NCBI RefSeq assembly: GCF_048544455.1 | Contig: NC_133538.1 | Coordinates: 18,009,469 to 18,073,468 of the forward strand | Direction of reading: 5' to 3' | Length of the DNA stretch: 64,000 nt | DNA from: Silene latifolia | Taxonomy: Eukaryota; Streptophyta; Magnoliopsida; Caryophyllales; Caryophyllaceae | Shown: positions 11,500-22,565 of the stretch, piece after piece | Layout of the letters: every line of letters starts with the position of its first letter | How positions within the stretch are numbered: the stretch's first letter is position 1 | Notes under the pieces: generated by a model | The model's input: only the letters and a program-made list of their open reading frames with translations | Told to the model about the DNA's origin: nothing | The model's database searches: none | Made by a program: the position numbers and the translations under genes

Positions 11500-12665
11500 T
11501 TGACGTGCTCCAAAGTTCATTCACTATAAAAGGACACTCTACAGACGTTTTTTCTCAGGCCAATGGTTGAGATGTCTAAGTAAGGACGAAGCTATTGAAG
11601 CAATGCATGAAGCTCATTCTGGCATTTGTGGTGCTCATCAATCTGGGCCTAAACCTCATGATCGTGTAAAAAGAATGGGGTATTACTGACCAACCATGGT
11701 GCAATATTGTATGCACTTCGCGTAAAAATGTGAACCTTGTCAGTTCTATGCAAACTTCATACACCAACCGCCAGAGCCGTTGCACCCCACTGTTTCTTCA
11801 TGGCCCTTTGAAGCTTGGGGACTTGATGTTGTAGGACCTCTTACTCCAAAGGCCTCAAATGGGCACGAGTATATCCTCGCCGCCACCGACTACTTCTCAA
11901 AATGGGCAGAAGCCATCACACTACGGGAAGTGAAAAAAGAAAATGTTGTGGACTTTATTCGAACCCAAATCATCTACAGATATGGTGTACCTCGGCGTAT
12001 CACAACTGACAATGGAAAACAATTCTTCAACCATCTGATGACAAGTCTGGGAAAAAAATTCAAGTTCAAATAGTACAAGTCATCCATGTACAATGCTTCT
12101 GCAAATGGTTTGGCTGAAGCCTTCAACAAGACCCTTTGCAACTTGTTGAGAAAAGTAGTAGCAAAATCAAAGCGAGACTGGAATGAAAGGATTGGTGAAG
12201 CATTGTGGGCATATCGTACCACATACAAAACATCTACTCAGGCAACCCCGTATGCGTTGGTGTATAGAGTAGAGGCCGTGTTGCCATTAGAGCTACAGAT
12301 CCCTTCCTTGCGTATCGCTATTCAAGAAGGACTCACGGATGACGAAAATGACAAATTGTGATTAGCAGAGTTAGAGGCTCTCGATGAAAAAAGATTAGAA
12401 GCTCAACAAAAACTCCAGTGCTATCAAGCAAGGTTGTCACGTGCATTCAACAAAAAGGTGCGTCATCGTTCTTTCCAAGTAGGAGACCTCGTCCTGGTAG
12501 TATGAAGACCAATCATCACCTCTCACAAGCCAGTTGGCAAGTTCACCTCTAAGTGGGATGGTCCATACGTGGTACAGGAGGTCTACACCTTACAAAATCA
12601 TGGATGAAGACGGCGTTCGGGTAGGCCCAATCAATGGGAAGTTTTTGAAGCGTTACTATTCTTAA
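11500..12665 (+). pseudogene. Tat integrase domain
   Basis: The HHCC zinc-binding part lies at about 11590-11760 (EAMHEAHSGICGAH, then CEPCQFYANF). The DDE core follows: first Asp in WGLDVVGPL, second Asp in ITTDNGKQF, Glu in ANGLAEAFNKTL. The C-terminal part shows FQVGDLVL, KWDGPYVV and a closing GKFLKRYYS. Integrase inserts the cDNA into nuclear DNA. Stops at about 11501, 11690, 11724, 12071, 12361 and 12503 and a frameshift near 12590 inactivate it. Confidence 0.92.
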
Positions 12666-12785
12666 ATCCCAACAGTGAAGGCTCCTAAGCAAGAGCGTAA
12701 ACTGCAAGTCCAAGCTCCTAAGCAAGAGGTTAAACTGTATACAAAAAAAAAATCTCCAAAAAAAAAAAAAACTTTCCATCTTTTA

Positions 12786-13004
12786 TGAACTACGTCGGCT
12801 TGATCTTGTGAAATACACTTTGTGCTTCACAGGTACGTAGGCAGCTTGGGTGAACATGTAGCTCAAGTGCAGCCATACTTCCAAACAAAAAAATCCATCT
12901 CTTGAGCTACGTTAGCTTGATCTTGCAAGTTGTCACACCTGGTAGCTTTGCAAGTACGTAGGCAATTTGAGCAAACACTTTGTTAAAGTGCAGCCACACC
13001 AACA
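12786..13004 (+). repeat. Tandem pair of GAACTACGT...GTACGTAGGCA units
   Basis: Two diverged units of about 110 bp follow integrase. Each starts TGA(A/G)CTACGT(C/T)(G/A)GCTTGATCTTG and includes GTACGTAGGCA and AGTGCAGCCA. This motif pair is a common 3' signature of Tat-lineage elements. Its function is unknown to me. Confidence 0.8.
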
Positions 13005-13257
13005 AAATTTACATCAAAATAATTACTCCTGGCCCACAAGAGTTTAAACTGTGAATGGCTAAATAAACAGTATTGTAAGTATTTGTTTGTATAAATAAAT
13101 ATAATGGAATATAACACGCGGAAAGGGTGTTATTGCACAGAAACGATTAACACAAATAAACATCTTAGAAGAATTTGGTCCATTAGGCTACAACAAAAAA
13201 AATGGATGCATCAAGAATGAAATCTAGATAATCTAAAAAGAAAAAAAATCTAAGTGC

Positions 13258-16200
13258 CTATGGATCAACATCCAGAGAAGCCCGCATCTCTTCCAATTCA
13301 ACTCTTCGCTCGTGAAGTAAGGCTTCCTCTTCAGGACTCAAAACAGGGATATCGTCAAACTGGGTTAATTCTCTCTCAAACTTCTGAAGATCATCTTGCA
13401 ATGAGATTAAAGATATATCCCCAACTTCTAATTTGCTTCGCAATATCTTTTCCTTCTCTCGTGCTTGCTTGAGTTTAGCTTCAAGATCGTTTATTTCTTC
13501 CAGAGTAACAGAAAGTTCCACAGCTTGCTCTCTATGCTTTTCTTGCGCCTTATCATGAAAAGATTTGGTATCCTCAATCTTTTGATGCCACTCCAGCCTT
13601 TTATCCTCTAGCAATGCAGGGTGATGACACTTTGCTTCCTGCTTCTCGAGTGCAAGGTAACATGTACCGCACCCACATAAGAATCCACTCGCGCCTGTAG
13701 TGAAGAACAATCACCTTTGAGTTGTCGAATGCCCTCATAACACACGTTAGCCTTCATTGCCACTTCCCCTACATTAGAGAAACTTGCATTTTTTAATTCT
13801 CCCAAGACCTGCAAGCGGATCGCGTATAGTGCTCTATCAAAAATCCCCTTAAGTGAAAGAGGTGGACGAAATGAGGCTTTGGAGCACGTAGGGAGTGTGG
13901 TAAGTTTAAATCGTATTGTTAGAGGCTTAAACGTCTGCCTTCGATCGTCAGGTTTGCAAGGAGGAGACATATGAGTTGAGGCTGGACTATCCACGGCAGT
14001 CTGACTACCATTGGCAAACGAACTGTTAGTCTGGCTCCCCTGATATGCTGGACCAGAAGAGTCTCCTACGGGTATTGATTTAATAAGAATCATAAGCCCC
14101 TTCCCTTTTCCAGGCTTCATCTTTGGTGGACGATGCGGAAGACGATATTCCGGAGCAAGGGAGACTGTCTCCAAGGCACATTCACCTTCCTGAAAGAAAA
14201 AAAATGTTGATCAAGTAGGGAAATAAATAAATAAACAATGAGAATCACAAAAGAAGAGAAGCGGACCAGTGTCTGCGAAGGCATTCTTGATGCACTCGAC
14301 ACCCACCTCAAAAATCCGGGCGTCTAGTCTAACATCATCTGCATCCAAGACAGACACTTTTCTCTTGCCACGACGATCATGTTTAGGGTCAATCTCGGAA
14401 TCTGAATCGCTGTGGTGGTTGTCCTCAATATGGCCTTTCGCTTTAGGGACAACAACTTTGGATTTCAGGGGCACTGCTTGCTCTCGAGGATGATTTCTAG
14501 TATCCCTATGATGATCACGCTTCTTAGTCTTGTGGTCACTTCCGGTACTATGCACAAGAATGTCAACATTCTTTCTTAGATCCTTCGGGTAGAGTTCCTT
14601 CCACCATTTAGTAAAACCAGGGATGACATTCTCATCCCATCTGAACGAAGGACTGGGAAGGTAAACGAGAGACATGATACCTGTAAACAAAAACACTTGC
14701 CAATATTTCAGTGCCTCGAAGCATGTGACGTCAGGTTTGTCTGAACCACGACTCAATACGCCGGGAATGTCTTGACAAAAGCCAAATTGTCTACTAAACC
14801 GATGAGGATTATAAGGTTCAAGGTGAAACCCATTATTCAGACGCAAACACAAATAGGAGGAACGAAGGGATGCAAGATAGTCGAGCCCCAGGGTATCAAG
14901 GTCACCATTGTCTAACAAGACATCTACTCTGTGTTTATTTAACATAAAACGCTTTGCATCAAACTTTCTTCCCTCATGCATAAGTTTTCGAGCCTCTACG
15001 GGTTTTGCATTCCTCGCTCCAAAGGGACCTGAATACTTAGTCATATGGGGACCTCTCGGTGATGGATTTATAGCATGATAAGTGTCAAAGTAATTTGCAA
15101 TCCACCCGTATAAGTAATGTGCCGGGAAGAATGACCTGGAGTATCCGGGGTTCATAGACGTGGCTAACCCATTCAAGCCTTTATAAATGCTAGCTAATAC
15201 AGGAATTGCCAGACTAAAAACTCGACCTTCTGCCATCATACTTGCAATCTCGAAGGTGGCTGGTCTAATTAATCTGTCGCTATCTTCCGGCAAAACAAAT
15301 ACGCAAAGCCAGCATGATAAATGCGCGGCTAAATAAATCTTTGCCCGTCGGGAATCATTGCAACTAAGCTTTTCAAATAAGGAGTGTTCTTCCTCTGTCC
15401 ATTCATCAGATTTTCGGGGCTCAATCTCACCACTTGGATTCTGGGTTGAAGCTGGAGGATTTTTGGTGGTCCTTTGACTTTTGACAGAAGGAGGGTATAC
15501 AACCTACCTTTTGCACCAGAAGTTAATCCATTGCTGAGCAGAAACTTCACCTTTGTCCTTTGATTCCTTTGCAAGGTAGTGAAACACAGTAAACAAAAAA
15601 GTGCACGTAGCAGGGACAATCAAATTCTTTTCTTCAGTCTTTGACTTTAGGATGCTAAGTTGAGACATCGTTTCATCATAAATCTCTCCCACAACAGGGA
15701 GACCTCCAAGTTTCTTTAGATCCCACAGGGAGATAGAAAATTTGCCTTCTACAGTATGAAAGGTATTAGTACCAGGACACCATCCTTCAAAGAAGGCACG
15801 CGTGATATGTGAGTCCTTATCATAAGAATATAAGGAAGCATAAACCGTTTGACGGATAGAAGCAGTCGAAAGGATGTCACTAAAGCGAGCAAGTACGTCT
15901 TCAGTCCACTCCCAATACTTTGGCATGTAGATTGATTCCCCGTAAATTTTCAAGTTGAAGGATCCCCATCTAACTTTTCCTGAAATAATTCTGCGCCCAA
16001 GTAAATCATAAGTATAATTTGTACCAGGCTTTACTTTAAGGTTATTTTTTAAAAGGTAGCGTGAGCAAGCGTCTGGTTCTCGAGTGTCAAGCTTCATGGA
16101 CATTTCATTTAGCAAAGAATCCCTTGTTAGACTGGCTGCTCCACCTTCCAACATACGAAGCGATTTTCTTGTGAGAAAGTAAGTTCCAGATGCAGCATCT

Positions 16201-16304
16201 TGATCCTTGCGGTCAACTACAGAAAGATATATATATATATATCGCTCCCCTTGCGAAATTCCTTCAGGTACACCATTGCAGCCCTGCAAAAAGGACAAAT
16301 ACAA
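13258..16304 (-). pseudogene. Antisense gene of the Tat element: plant mobile domain plus coiled coil
   Basis: Reading the minus strand from 16304, the product has a plant mobile domain (PMD): AFFEGWCPGTNTFHTVEGKF and ISLWDLKKLGGLPVVGEIYD, then LIRPATFEIASMMAEGRVF, LAIPVLASIYKGLNGL and FFPAHYLYGWIANYFDTYH. An acidic/basic linker follows, then a long coiled coil (about 13260-13650, rich in LEEINDLEAKLKQAREKEK-like heptads). A likely intron joins ...CIKNAFADT near 14269 to GEGECALETVSLAP near 14190. Only one nonsense codon (15504-15506) and one frameshift near 13660 are evident, far fewer than in gag-pol. PMD proteins include host silencing factors and proteins carried by transposons; extra antisense genes are known in Tat elements. 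Its role here is unknown. Confidence 0.85.
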
Positions 16305-16450
16305 GTAAATATAAAGAATATGAGGAGATCTTTTACAGGTCCGAGAGACATCAAGTCAAGAAGTGTATTCATCCGGCAGGTCTCATGGGGAGAGGATGAT
16401 GAAATAATAGTCTTCATAAAGAGGTTCATTGCATAAGTCTTCAAAACTGT

Positions 16451-16912
16451 GTCGCGATAACCCGAATGGGTTCACCCTGACACAACTTGTCGCGATGACC
16501 CAAAAATGGGTTCACCCTAACAAGCAATAAGTCTTCAAAATTGTGTCGCGATGACCCAGACGGGTTCACCCTGACACACCCTTTCGCGATGACCCAAAAT
16601 GGGTTCACCCTGACAAGTAATAAGTCTTCACCCTGTCGCGATGAGCCAAAATGGGTTCACCCTGACAAGTAATAAGTCTTCACCCCATCGTGATGACCTA
16701 AAAATGGGTTCACCCTGACAAGTAATAAGTCTTCACCCTGTCGCGAACCCAAAATGGGTTCACCCTGACAAGTAATAAGTCTTCACTCCGTCGTGATGAC
16801 CCAAAACGGGTTCACTCTAACAAATATTAAGTCTTCACATCGCGATGACCCAAAACGGGTTCACCCTGACGCTCCCTGTTGCGATGACCCAAAATGGGTT
16901 CACCTCGACAAC
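16451..16912 (+). repeat. Tandem array in the Tat 3' region, about 10 units
   Basis: About ten copies of GATGACCCAAAATGGGTTCACCCTGACA-type units, 30-57 bp apart, most followed by AGTAATAAGTCTTCACCC. The core ACCCAAAATGGGT is a short palindrome. Retand-type Tat elements are known for amplified tandem repeats in the 3' region; this array lies at the start of the antisense gene. Confidence 0.9.
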
Positions 16913-17765
16913 TCAGTTGACGATTGAAATAACTTGTCTGATATGATAAATGTTCGGCGGTGCACGATAATAAGATTGCCCTTCATGATATTGCTGATAA
17001 ATGGAGTTGCTCGGCCGAGAAGGCGGAACATAATTCCCTGCGAAAAAGAACAAACACACCAAAAAAAAGGATATGCAAATAACGTGTGATTAATCACTTG
17101 GCTCTAATTTAAAAGGAAGAAAGTGCACTAAATATCCATTGTCGAAATAAATTGGCCAAGAAGGAAGTGCACTTATTTTATTCATAGAAAAACCAACCAT
17201 CTCGCTTTTGTAACCAATTTCATGTCTCTCGATATAAAAGAAGAGAAAATAAAAAAGGTGCATCCTGCCATTCCAGCAATGAAAGGCCAAAGTATGGCGA
17301 GAAGTAAGGCCAGTATTTGTCGAAAACGGGTCGAGATTTTCAGGATTAAAAGTGCAAGCATCAACTGATCAAAAAATCAAGAAAAGAACAGAGGAAATAC
17401 CTTGCTGTGTAAAACAAAAAAACAAGGTTGTGGAATTGTTATCTGAACCAGCGTTCATACAGGCACACACGTCTCTCTAAAGCTAAAGTTGATGCTTAGA
17501 CATGAAGGTTACTGTTTGTCATGGCCTATTGTATCAGTCAGGTCTATCACACAATGAAGACAAATATGAGAAATCCAGGCGAAACAATGTTAGTTAGCAA
17601 TGAAACTCCACCGATACATGTAAAGAAAGCAAAGAAGTAAGGAGTATTGTGTTATGTGCTGGACAAAAATATAGACTGACAAACAAGAAAAAAACGTAAG
17701 AAGCTTTAGAAGTAAAAAAATACCGTCGAGGAGGAGTTTGCACTGATAACGCGTGCTCATGGCTG

Positions 17766-17782
17766 ACGAGGTGCCTTATATA
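17766..17782 (-). promoter_or_regulatory. Possible TATA box for the antisense gene
   Basis: On the minus strand the sequence reads TATATTTATATAAGGCACC, a plant-like TATA box, about 1.4 kb upstream of the antisense coding region. Between them lie 5'-leader/intron-like sequence and the tandem array. Placement and strand suggest a dedicated antisense promoter, but no start site is proven. Confidence 0.45.
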
Positions 17783-18009
17783 AATATAGAACTGGGTTTC
17801 CTTCTCTAACCCTACCTTTAAGAAGCTTGCCATCAAAGAGAGAATTAAAAAAGAAAAAGGAAGGAAATAAGGAAACCGCACTTGATTCGAGTTTCCTAAA
17901 TAAGGAGTAGTTCACTTGGACTTCAGCATACATTTGGCTAATTAGAAGAGATTAATTTTGGGCATAAAATTGCTATTTAGGATGGAAACATTTAAATAGC
18001 GGGTCAACT

Positions 18010-18480
18010 TTACAGTAAGTTTTGGTTTCCATGGACTTCCAAGTCAAACAAATAATTCATCCGTCAAATCATATAATGATAGGGTGATATTTACAAGCAA
18101 AATGGATTATCTCTATGACAAGTTCGGGTACGCCATTCGACTTCCAAGTCAAGAAAAAAATTCAAATGAGCTCTCTCTCACGATTGGTCATTCGCCAAGT
18201 CAGATAATGACAGGGTGACGTCAAAAAAAATTCCAGAAGCTACTACCCTTACGACGAGTGTGGGTATGACTCGACTTCTAAATCAAACACAAATTCACCC
18301 GCCAAGTTAGATAATGACAGGGTGACATTACAAGATAGAAGGTTATCCTTACGACAAGTTAGGGTACTCAATATCGACTTCCAAGTCAAGCCAAGTGGAG
18401 GAGCCCTTCGTGATAAGTTAGGGCGCTCATCATCGACTTCCAAGTCAAAGAAAAATGTATCGAGACCTCACCACGTCAAG
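18010..18480 (+). repeat. Degenerate repeats before the 3' LTR
   Basis: Four or five diverged copies of a block containing GACTTCCAAGTCAA, CGCCAAGTCAGATAATGACAGGGTGAC and ACGACAAGTT(A/C)GGGTA are spaced 100-130 bases apart. It is a second, older tandem array in the Tat 3' untranslated region. Confidence 0.75.
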
Positions 18481-18510
18481 ACACCAAAAAAGGCGCACGT
18501 GACAAGGTCC

Positions 18511-18523
18511 CAAGGGGGCAATT
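18511..18523 (+). other. Polypurine tract
   Basis: CAAGGGGGCAATT immediately precedes the 3' LTR. The purine run AAGGGGGCAA is the expected primer for plus-strand cDNA synthesis. Confidence 0.7.
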
Positions 18524-19041
18524 TGTAGGCACGGAAAATTTATTAATGTGCCGAATAAATAAAATAAATTAATTATTTTGAGTTAATACCAAATTTTAAC
18601 TTAATTTAATTATTTTGTCCCGATTAAATGAAATAAGGGTCGATTCGGATTGCAAAAGGAGTTATTCGGATCACTAAACCCAGAAAGAATCAAATTTGGG
18701 CCAAGGTTGCTAATAAACCCACAAATGGGCATGTGACCACCAAAGTTAAACAAGGAGATTTGAAACTCTATAAATAGAATTCTTCTCATTCATTCAAAGG
18801 CTTGAAAATTCATAATTGTAAAGGAGCCAGAGAGAACAAGGTACAAATTCCTACAAATCCTCTCTGTCAAAATCATTGCAAGCAGTCAACAAGCACATCA
18901 AATCTTGCCGCCTGCGTTGAAGATTCAATCACAAATTCAAATCTTCAAGAGAGATTCAAGTCATCGCGACCCTCTCAAGAAATCAAATCTACACTGCGCG
19001 TAGATCAATAAAATTATCGCAACACAAAATTTCCTGTTACA
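18524..19041 (+). repeat. 3' LTR of Tat element
   Basis: 518 bp, colinear with the 5' LTR, from TGTAGGCACGG to CCTGTTACA. About 22 substitutions separate the two by eye, including the last bases (GTTACA versus GTAACA). TATA box at 18769-18777. Confidence 0.95.
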
Positions 19042-19046
19042 GGTGC

Positions 19047-19772
19047 CAACATCGTTGATAGAAGATAGCCGGGATACCATCTGGTCCAGGAGATTTCATC
19101 GGGCCCATCTGGAAAATGGCCTGTCGAACCTCCTGAGCCGTGAAGGGTTTACCCAGAGAGTCCGCATCATCATTCGTGACCCTTCTGTGGAGATTCCTTA
19201 ACACTTGAGTGAAAGAAGCGGGGGTGGCTTCTGGGGCCTGCTGAGGGTGCCACGGCAGAGTATAAAGATTGGTAAAAGCGTCTTGAAAGCAGTTGCTAAT
19301 TTCGTCCTGATTATATGTCCAGAGTCCATCATCTCTTTTAATGCCCAGTATATGATTTCGACCCGCTCTCCCCTTGACCCAATTAAAGAAATACTTAGTA
19401 CAGGTGTCACCATCAACAATCTATCTCAATTTGGCTCGTTGCTTCCAGTAAATAGTAGCAACCGCCTTCGCAAATTCGCGCACCTCAGCATTTACGAGTT
19501 CGTATTCATCCTCACCACCCCCAGAAGTGGCGAGTTCAATGCCATGTTCCAACCGTTTATCAAATTCATCCCATTTGCCAGACCAGTCATTTCGTTTATC
19601 CAAAACCCATTGTTTAACATGCTGCCGAACCCTAGCTAGTTTCCTAGCTACACGAAAAGCTGGAGAACCAACATCGGGAACAATCCATACTTTCTTGATA
19701 ACTTGAATACATTCCGGGTAGTCCAAAACCCGAGCATCCAACTTATATGGCTTTTTCCCCATTGGTTTGGTA
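19047..19772 (-). pseudogene. LINE ORF2 fragment upstream of the RT core
   Basis: This is the 5' part of the LINE, separated from its RT by the Tat element. The minus strand encodes KPYKLDARVLDYPECIQVI and later QAIFQMGPMKSPGPDGIPA, the conserved entry to the RT domain, which then continues across the TSD into the RT frame at 4563. The endonuclease domain would lie further upstream but is absent: the element ends at 19772 against the TSD. Continuity of the protein across the LTR element is direct evidence of nested insertion. Confidence 0.88.
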
Positions 19773-19786
19773 AGAGTTACCAAACA
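19773..19786. repeat. LINE target-site duplication, right copy
   Basis: AGAGTTACCAAACA, identical to 2443-2456. Confidence 0.9.
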
Positions 19787-19830
19787 ATGAATCAACAAAG
19801 TTTGACATTTCATTAATCGCAAATTCTCAT

Positions 19831-19964
19831 TGAAGACGGACACTATCCGTCACAAACTGCTGAAGACGGATAGTGTCCCTCTTACAATATGCAAGCAAAA
19901 GTGGCACTATCCGTCTTCAACTTGTGACGGACAAACTTGTGACGGATAGTGTCCGTCACAAGAC
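19831..19964. mobile_element. Foldback MITE-like cluster of CTATCCGTC motifs
   Basis: The motif GACGGATAGTGTCCGTCACAA and its complement occur several times in alternating orientation within 134 bases, able to form several hairpins. It resembles the family at 1505-1688 and sits just outside the LINE end. No TSD was identified. Confidence 0.5.
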
Positions 19965-20640
19965 GCTTTTTTCATTAATTTCTTCTAAATTGTTCAAGGC
20001 AAGAATAATCAACTTGTGGCGACAAAGGATAAAACTCAACCTGGATTACAATGGACACAATGCTACTTGTGAACTTTCAAGTAAGTGGCATTTTCAATAG
20101 AATTAACGCCTTATTAGTTTTATTTTTCTTAATGGTATGTTTGAAAACTTATAATTGTAATTGAATTCTATAATTGAGACATTTTGTGTGTACCTTTAGA
20201 ATTTTGAATTGGAATTGGACGCTATTACTTATCAATTCCAACTTAGACACATGCGATTAGACATGATAAAATTGACCCGACCTGAACTTAACCTGAACCT
20301 GAAGAACCCAACCTGAATTTTTATTGTTACAAAATGATTATTATCCACAAATAACTTGATAATAGTTGACCCGAACACGAAATGACCCGACCCGACCTGA
20401 ACTTTGCATACCCAAAATGGCCTGCCCGAAATTGACCCGCCCGAAACCCAATCCAAACCCAAGCCGATTGGTCAAGATGCGATGAAGTTTTGCTCGTATC
20501 GATCTTAATTACATGAGACATCCCTAACGTTTTGTGATATTATAGTCATCTTAAATAAGAATTTATTTAAGTTAAAAAAAATACTCGTTCGCAGATGATT
20601 CCATGTAATCCCGAATTTAAAAATATATTCAAAACTAATA
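19965..20640. repeat. Spacer with GACCCGACC-type low-complexity repeats
   Basis: No gene is visible. At 20264-20465 the phrase (T)GACCCGACCTGAAC and variants recur seven or more times, in both complete and broken form. The same word style is found in the hAT-like element at 63025-63857, so this may be a remnant of such an element. Confidence 0.5.
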
Positions 20641-21210
20641 TAACACCCGTGAAAATTCACGGGATTATTTTTATTTTTTTTAGAAATTAAATCTATTTAC
20701 TATGTTTGTAAAATGAATGTTGTACACTTATACAGGGTTCACATGTCGAATTCATACATTCACCATTTACAACACATGTTTTAAATTATGATTAAAGCAA
20801 ATTTTATTGACATGATTATAAGACACATTCACAACTCCCGCAATTACTATTGTTATTTTCACTACTCATGCATGCGATGAATATTGTCACTACCACTCCC
20901 ACTCTGAGTATACTACTGCTATTTTTACTACTCTTGTTAGTACTAAAACTGAGCTAATTTATTAACTTCATTACTCACATTTATTAATTTCATAACTCAA
21001 ATTGTTAGTACTAAAAATGAGCAAAATTTATAGACATGATGATTACTCACATTCGAAATTAACTCATTTATTAATTTCATTACTCACATTGTTAGTACTG
21101 TTACTTTCGTTACCCTTACTGGTATTGTTACTTTTATTATCCGTATTGTGGATAATAGTTACGGAGTATATTCATCACATATGTTCAATAAATGAGCTAA
21201 TTTAAAATTT
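20641..21210 (-). mobile_element. Helitron-like repeat copy 1 with 3'-type hairpin
   Basis: The block opens with CCCGTGAAAATTCACGGG, a perfect hairpin, close to a degenerate TTAGT on the minus strand. The following few hundred bases (AATTATGATTAAA, CTACTGCTATTTTTACTACT, CATTGTTAGTACTGTTACTTTC) are related to 61232-61800. On the minus strand a hairpin followed by CTAGT-like sequence resembles a plant Helitron 3' end. No Rep/helicase gene is present; assignment is tentative. Confidence 0.4.
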
Positions 21211-21539
21211 GTAAATATTTGAAACTTGAAATTAAGCTTAAATGTGTTAGTATTCCCCTTCTAGTTGTTCTAAATTTTTTGTCAATATTACCTAATATTC
21301 CATCCCATTTAGGATTTTTCTTCTCTATTTTCATTTTGGGTTTATTATATTTTCTTTCCTATTTCTCTTTTTGGAAACTTTGTGTTGTTCAAATTCAATT
21401 ACATGTTAGATAGTGTGTTTTGTGTGTTATAAATTCACTTGCTTATTTATTATGCCAAAAAAAAGGAAAGGGAAGAATACCATGAATAGGAGGAAGTATG
21501 ATTTTTGTATGACTTAGGCCCTATTCTTTTGGACTTAAA

Positions 21540-21765
21540 GTCACTCTCTATAAGTTAAGTTCAGCAAAATTAAGTTAAATTCAGAAAAGTTCAGCAAAAT
21601 TAAGTTAAGTTAAGTTCAGCAAAATTAAGTTCAGAAAAGTTCAGCAAAATTAAATTCAGCAAAATTAAGTTCAGCAAAATTAAGCAAAATTAAGTTCAGC
21701 AAAATTAAGTTCAGAAAAATTCAGTAAAATTAAATTCAGAAGAGTTGAGCAAAATAATAAGTTTC
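21540..21765. repeat. Left subterminal array of the Harbinger element
   Basis: About a dozen copies of AAGTTCAGCAAAATT and AAGTTCAGAAAAGTT, mirrored near the right end at 35095-35340. Such arrays are candidate binding sites for the element's own Myb-like protein or transposase. Confidence 0.85.
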
Positions 21766-22565
21766 ATAATATTGACGAGTTTTAAAAAATAGATACAATT
21801 TTCGTTCAAATCAGTTGTATAAACAATCCGTTTTATATAATTTTTTTTTTTAAAAAAAAACATTTATTTCAAGCCCGTATTCTTCCCTATCAAAACCCTC
21901 ACAACCCTCACTCTCCTACCTATCCCATTTATTATTCACAGTCGTCACTCCTCAGTCCTCTCTATCTCCAACCGTTTTCATTCAAAACTCCATTTTCCTT
22001 CAGGTTTATTTCCTTTACTTTCTCCATTTTGTATATTTTTTTAATTAGTCTGGTTCTGATTTCTTCTTTCCTTTCAAGCGGATGTTAATTGTAAGATCCA
22101 ATTGCAGTTTTGTATTTTTTTATTTCAACTTATGCACATAATTTTAATCTTGGTTGCCTAAAAAATGGGATTATTTGTTGTTTAAGTGAGTTAATTATAG
22201 TGTAAATTTGATTGATTTCTATTAATTGACTCGTTTATGATTTATAGTTCATTTATGATTATAATGTAGGATCTGGGGTGTTTTCTGTAAAGTGACTCGT
22301 TTCTTTATTGACGTTTCCATTTTGGGACTTGGTTGTTCACGGTCTTGGATGAACGCTATTGTGATTATGAATGCTACCTTAATGCTTTAATTGTCTTATA
22401 CATTGCTTCATCTATATCTATTGTCCATTTATGTGAATGATATCAAGAAACCTATAGCTACTTGCTTTAATGTTTTCCATAAAAAATCATGTTTCAAAAA
22501 TGCTACAGAATTATCATTTAACTATATTGTTTGTGCTATTGTTAATTTTGTTTCATATAAAGAAA

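Larger units (their letters stand above)
4569..19041 (+). mobile_element. Ty3/gypsy LTR retrotransposon, Tat lineage (Retand/Ogre-like)
   Basis: The 14,473-bp element has two 518-bp LTRs starting TG and ending CA, a 5-bp TSD, a primer-binding site and a polypurine tract. The internal order is gag, protease, long spacer, RT, RNase H, a second archaeal-type RNase H, integrase, then a long 3' region with an antisense gene and tandem repeats. The double RNase H and the pair of GAACTACGT...GTACGTAGGCA units after integrase are hallmarks of the Tat lineage; the long 3' part with tandem repeats recalls Retand. The LTRs differ at about 22 of 518 sites by my hand alignment. Gag-pol carries about fifteen stops or frameshifts, so the copy is dead. 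It interrupts the minus-strand LINE. Confidence 0.95.
2457..19772 (-). mobile_element. 5'-truncated L1-type LINE, split by a Tat retrotransposon
   Basis: On the minus strand the element runs from 19772 (truncated 5' end) to a 13-base poly(T) at 2457-2469, the complement of the poly(A) tail. Removing the nested LTR element and one GGTGC copy leaves about 2.8 kb, less than half of a typical 6-kb plant L1. The remaining protein order is endonuclease-RT linker, reverse transcriptase and C-terminal RNase H, as in plant L1 elements that have acquired RNase H. The exact 14-bp duplication on both sides and the reading frame that resumes across the LTR element show a single insertion later interrupted. 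No ORF1 or endonuclease domain is left. Confidence 0.92.

Noticed and set aside
16451-16912. GGGTTCACC in the Tat array as additional primer-binding sites
   Set aside because: Only nine bases match the tRNA-Trp 3' region in the sense orientation, and the array is at the wrong end of the element.
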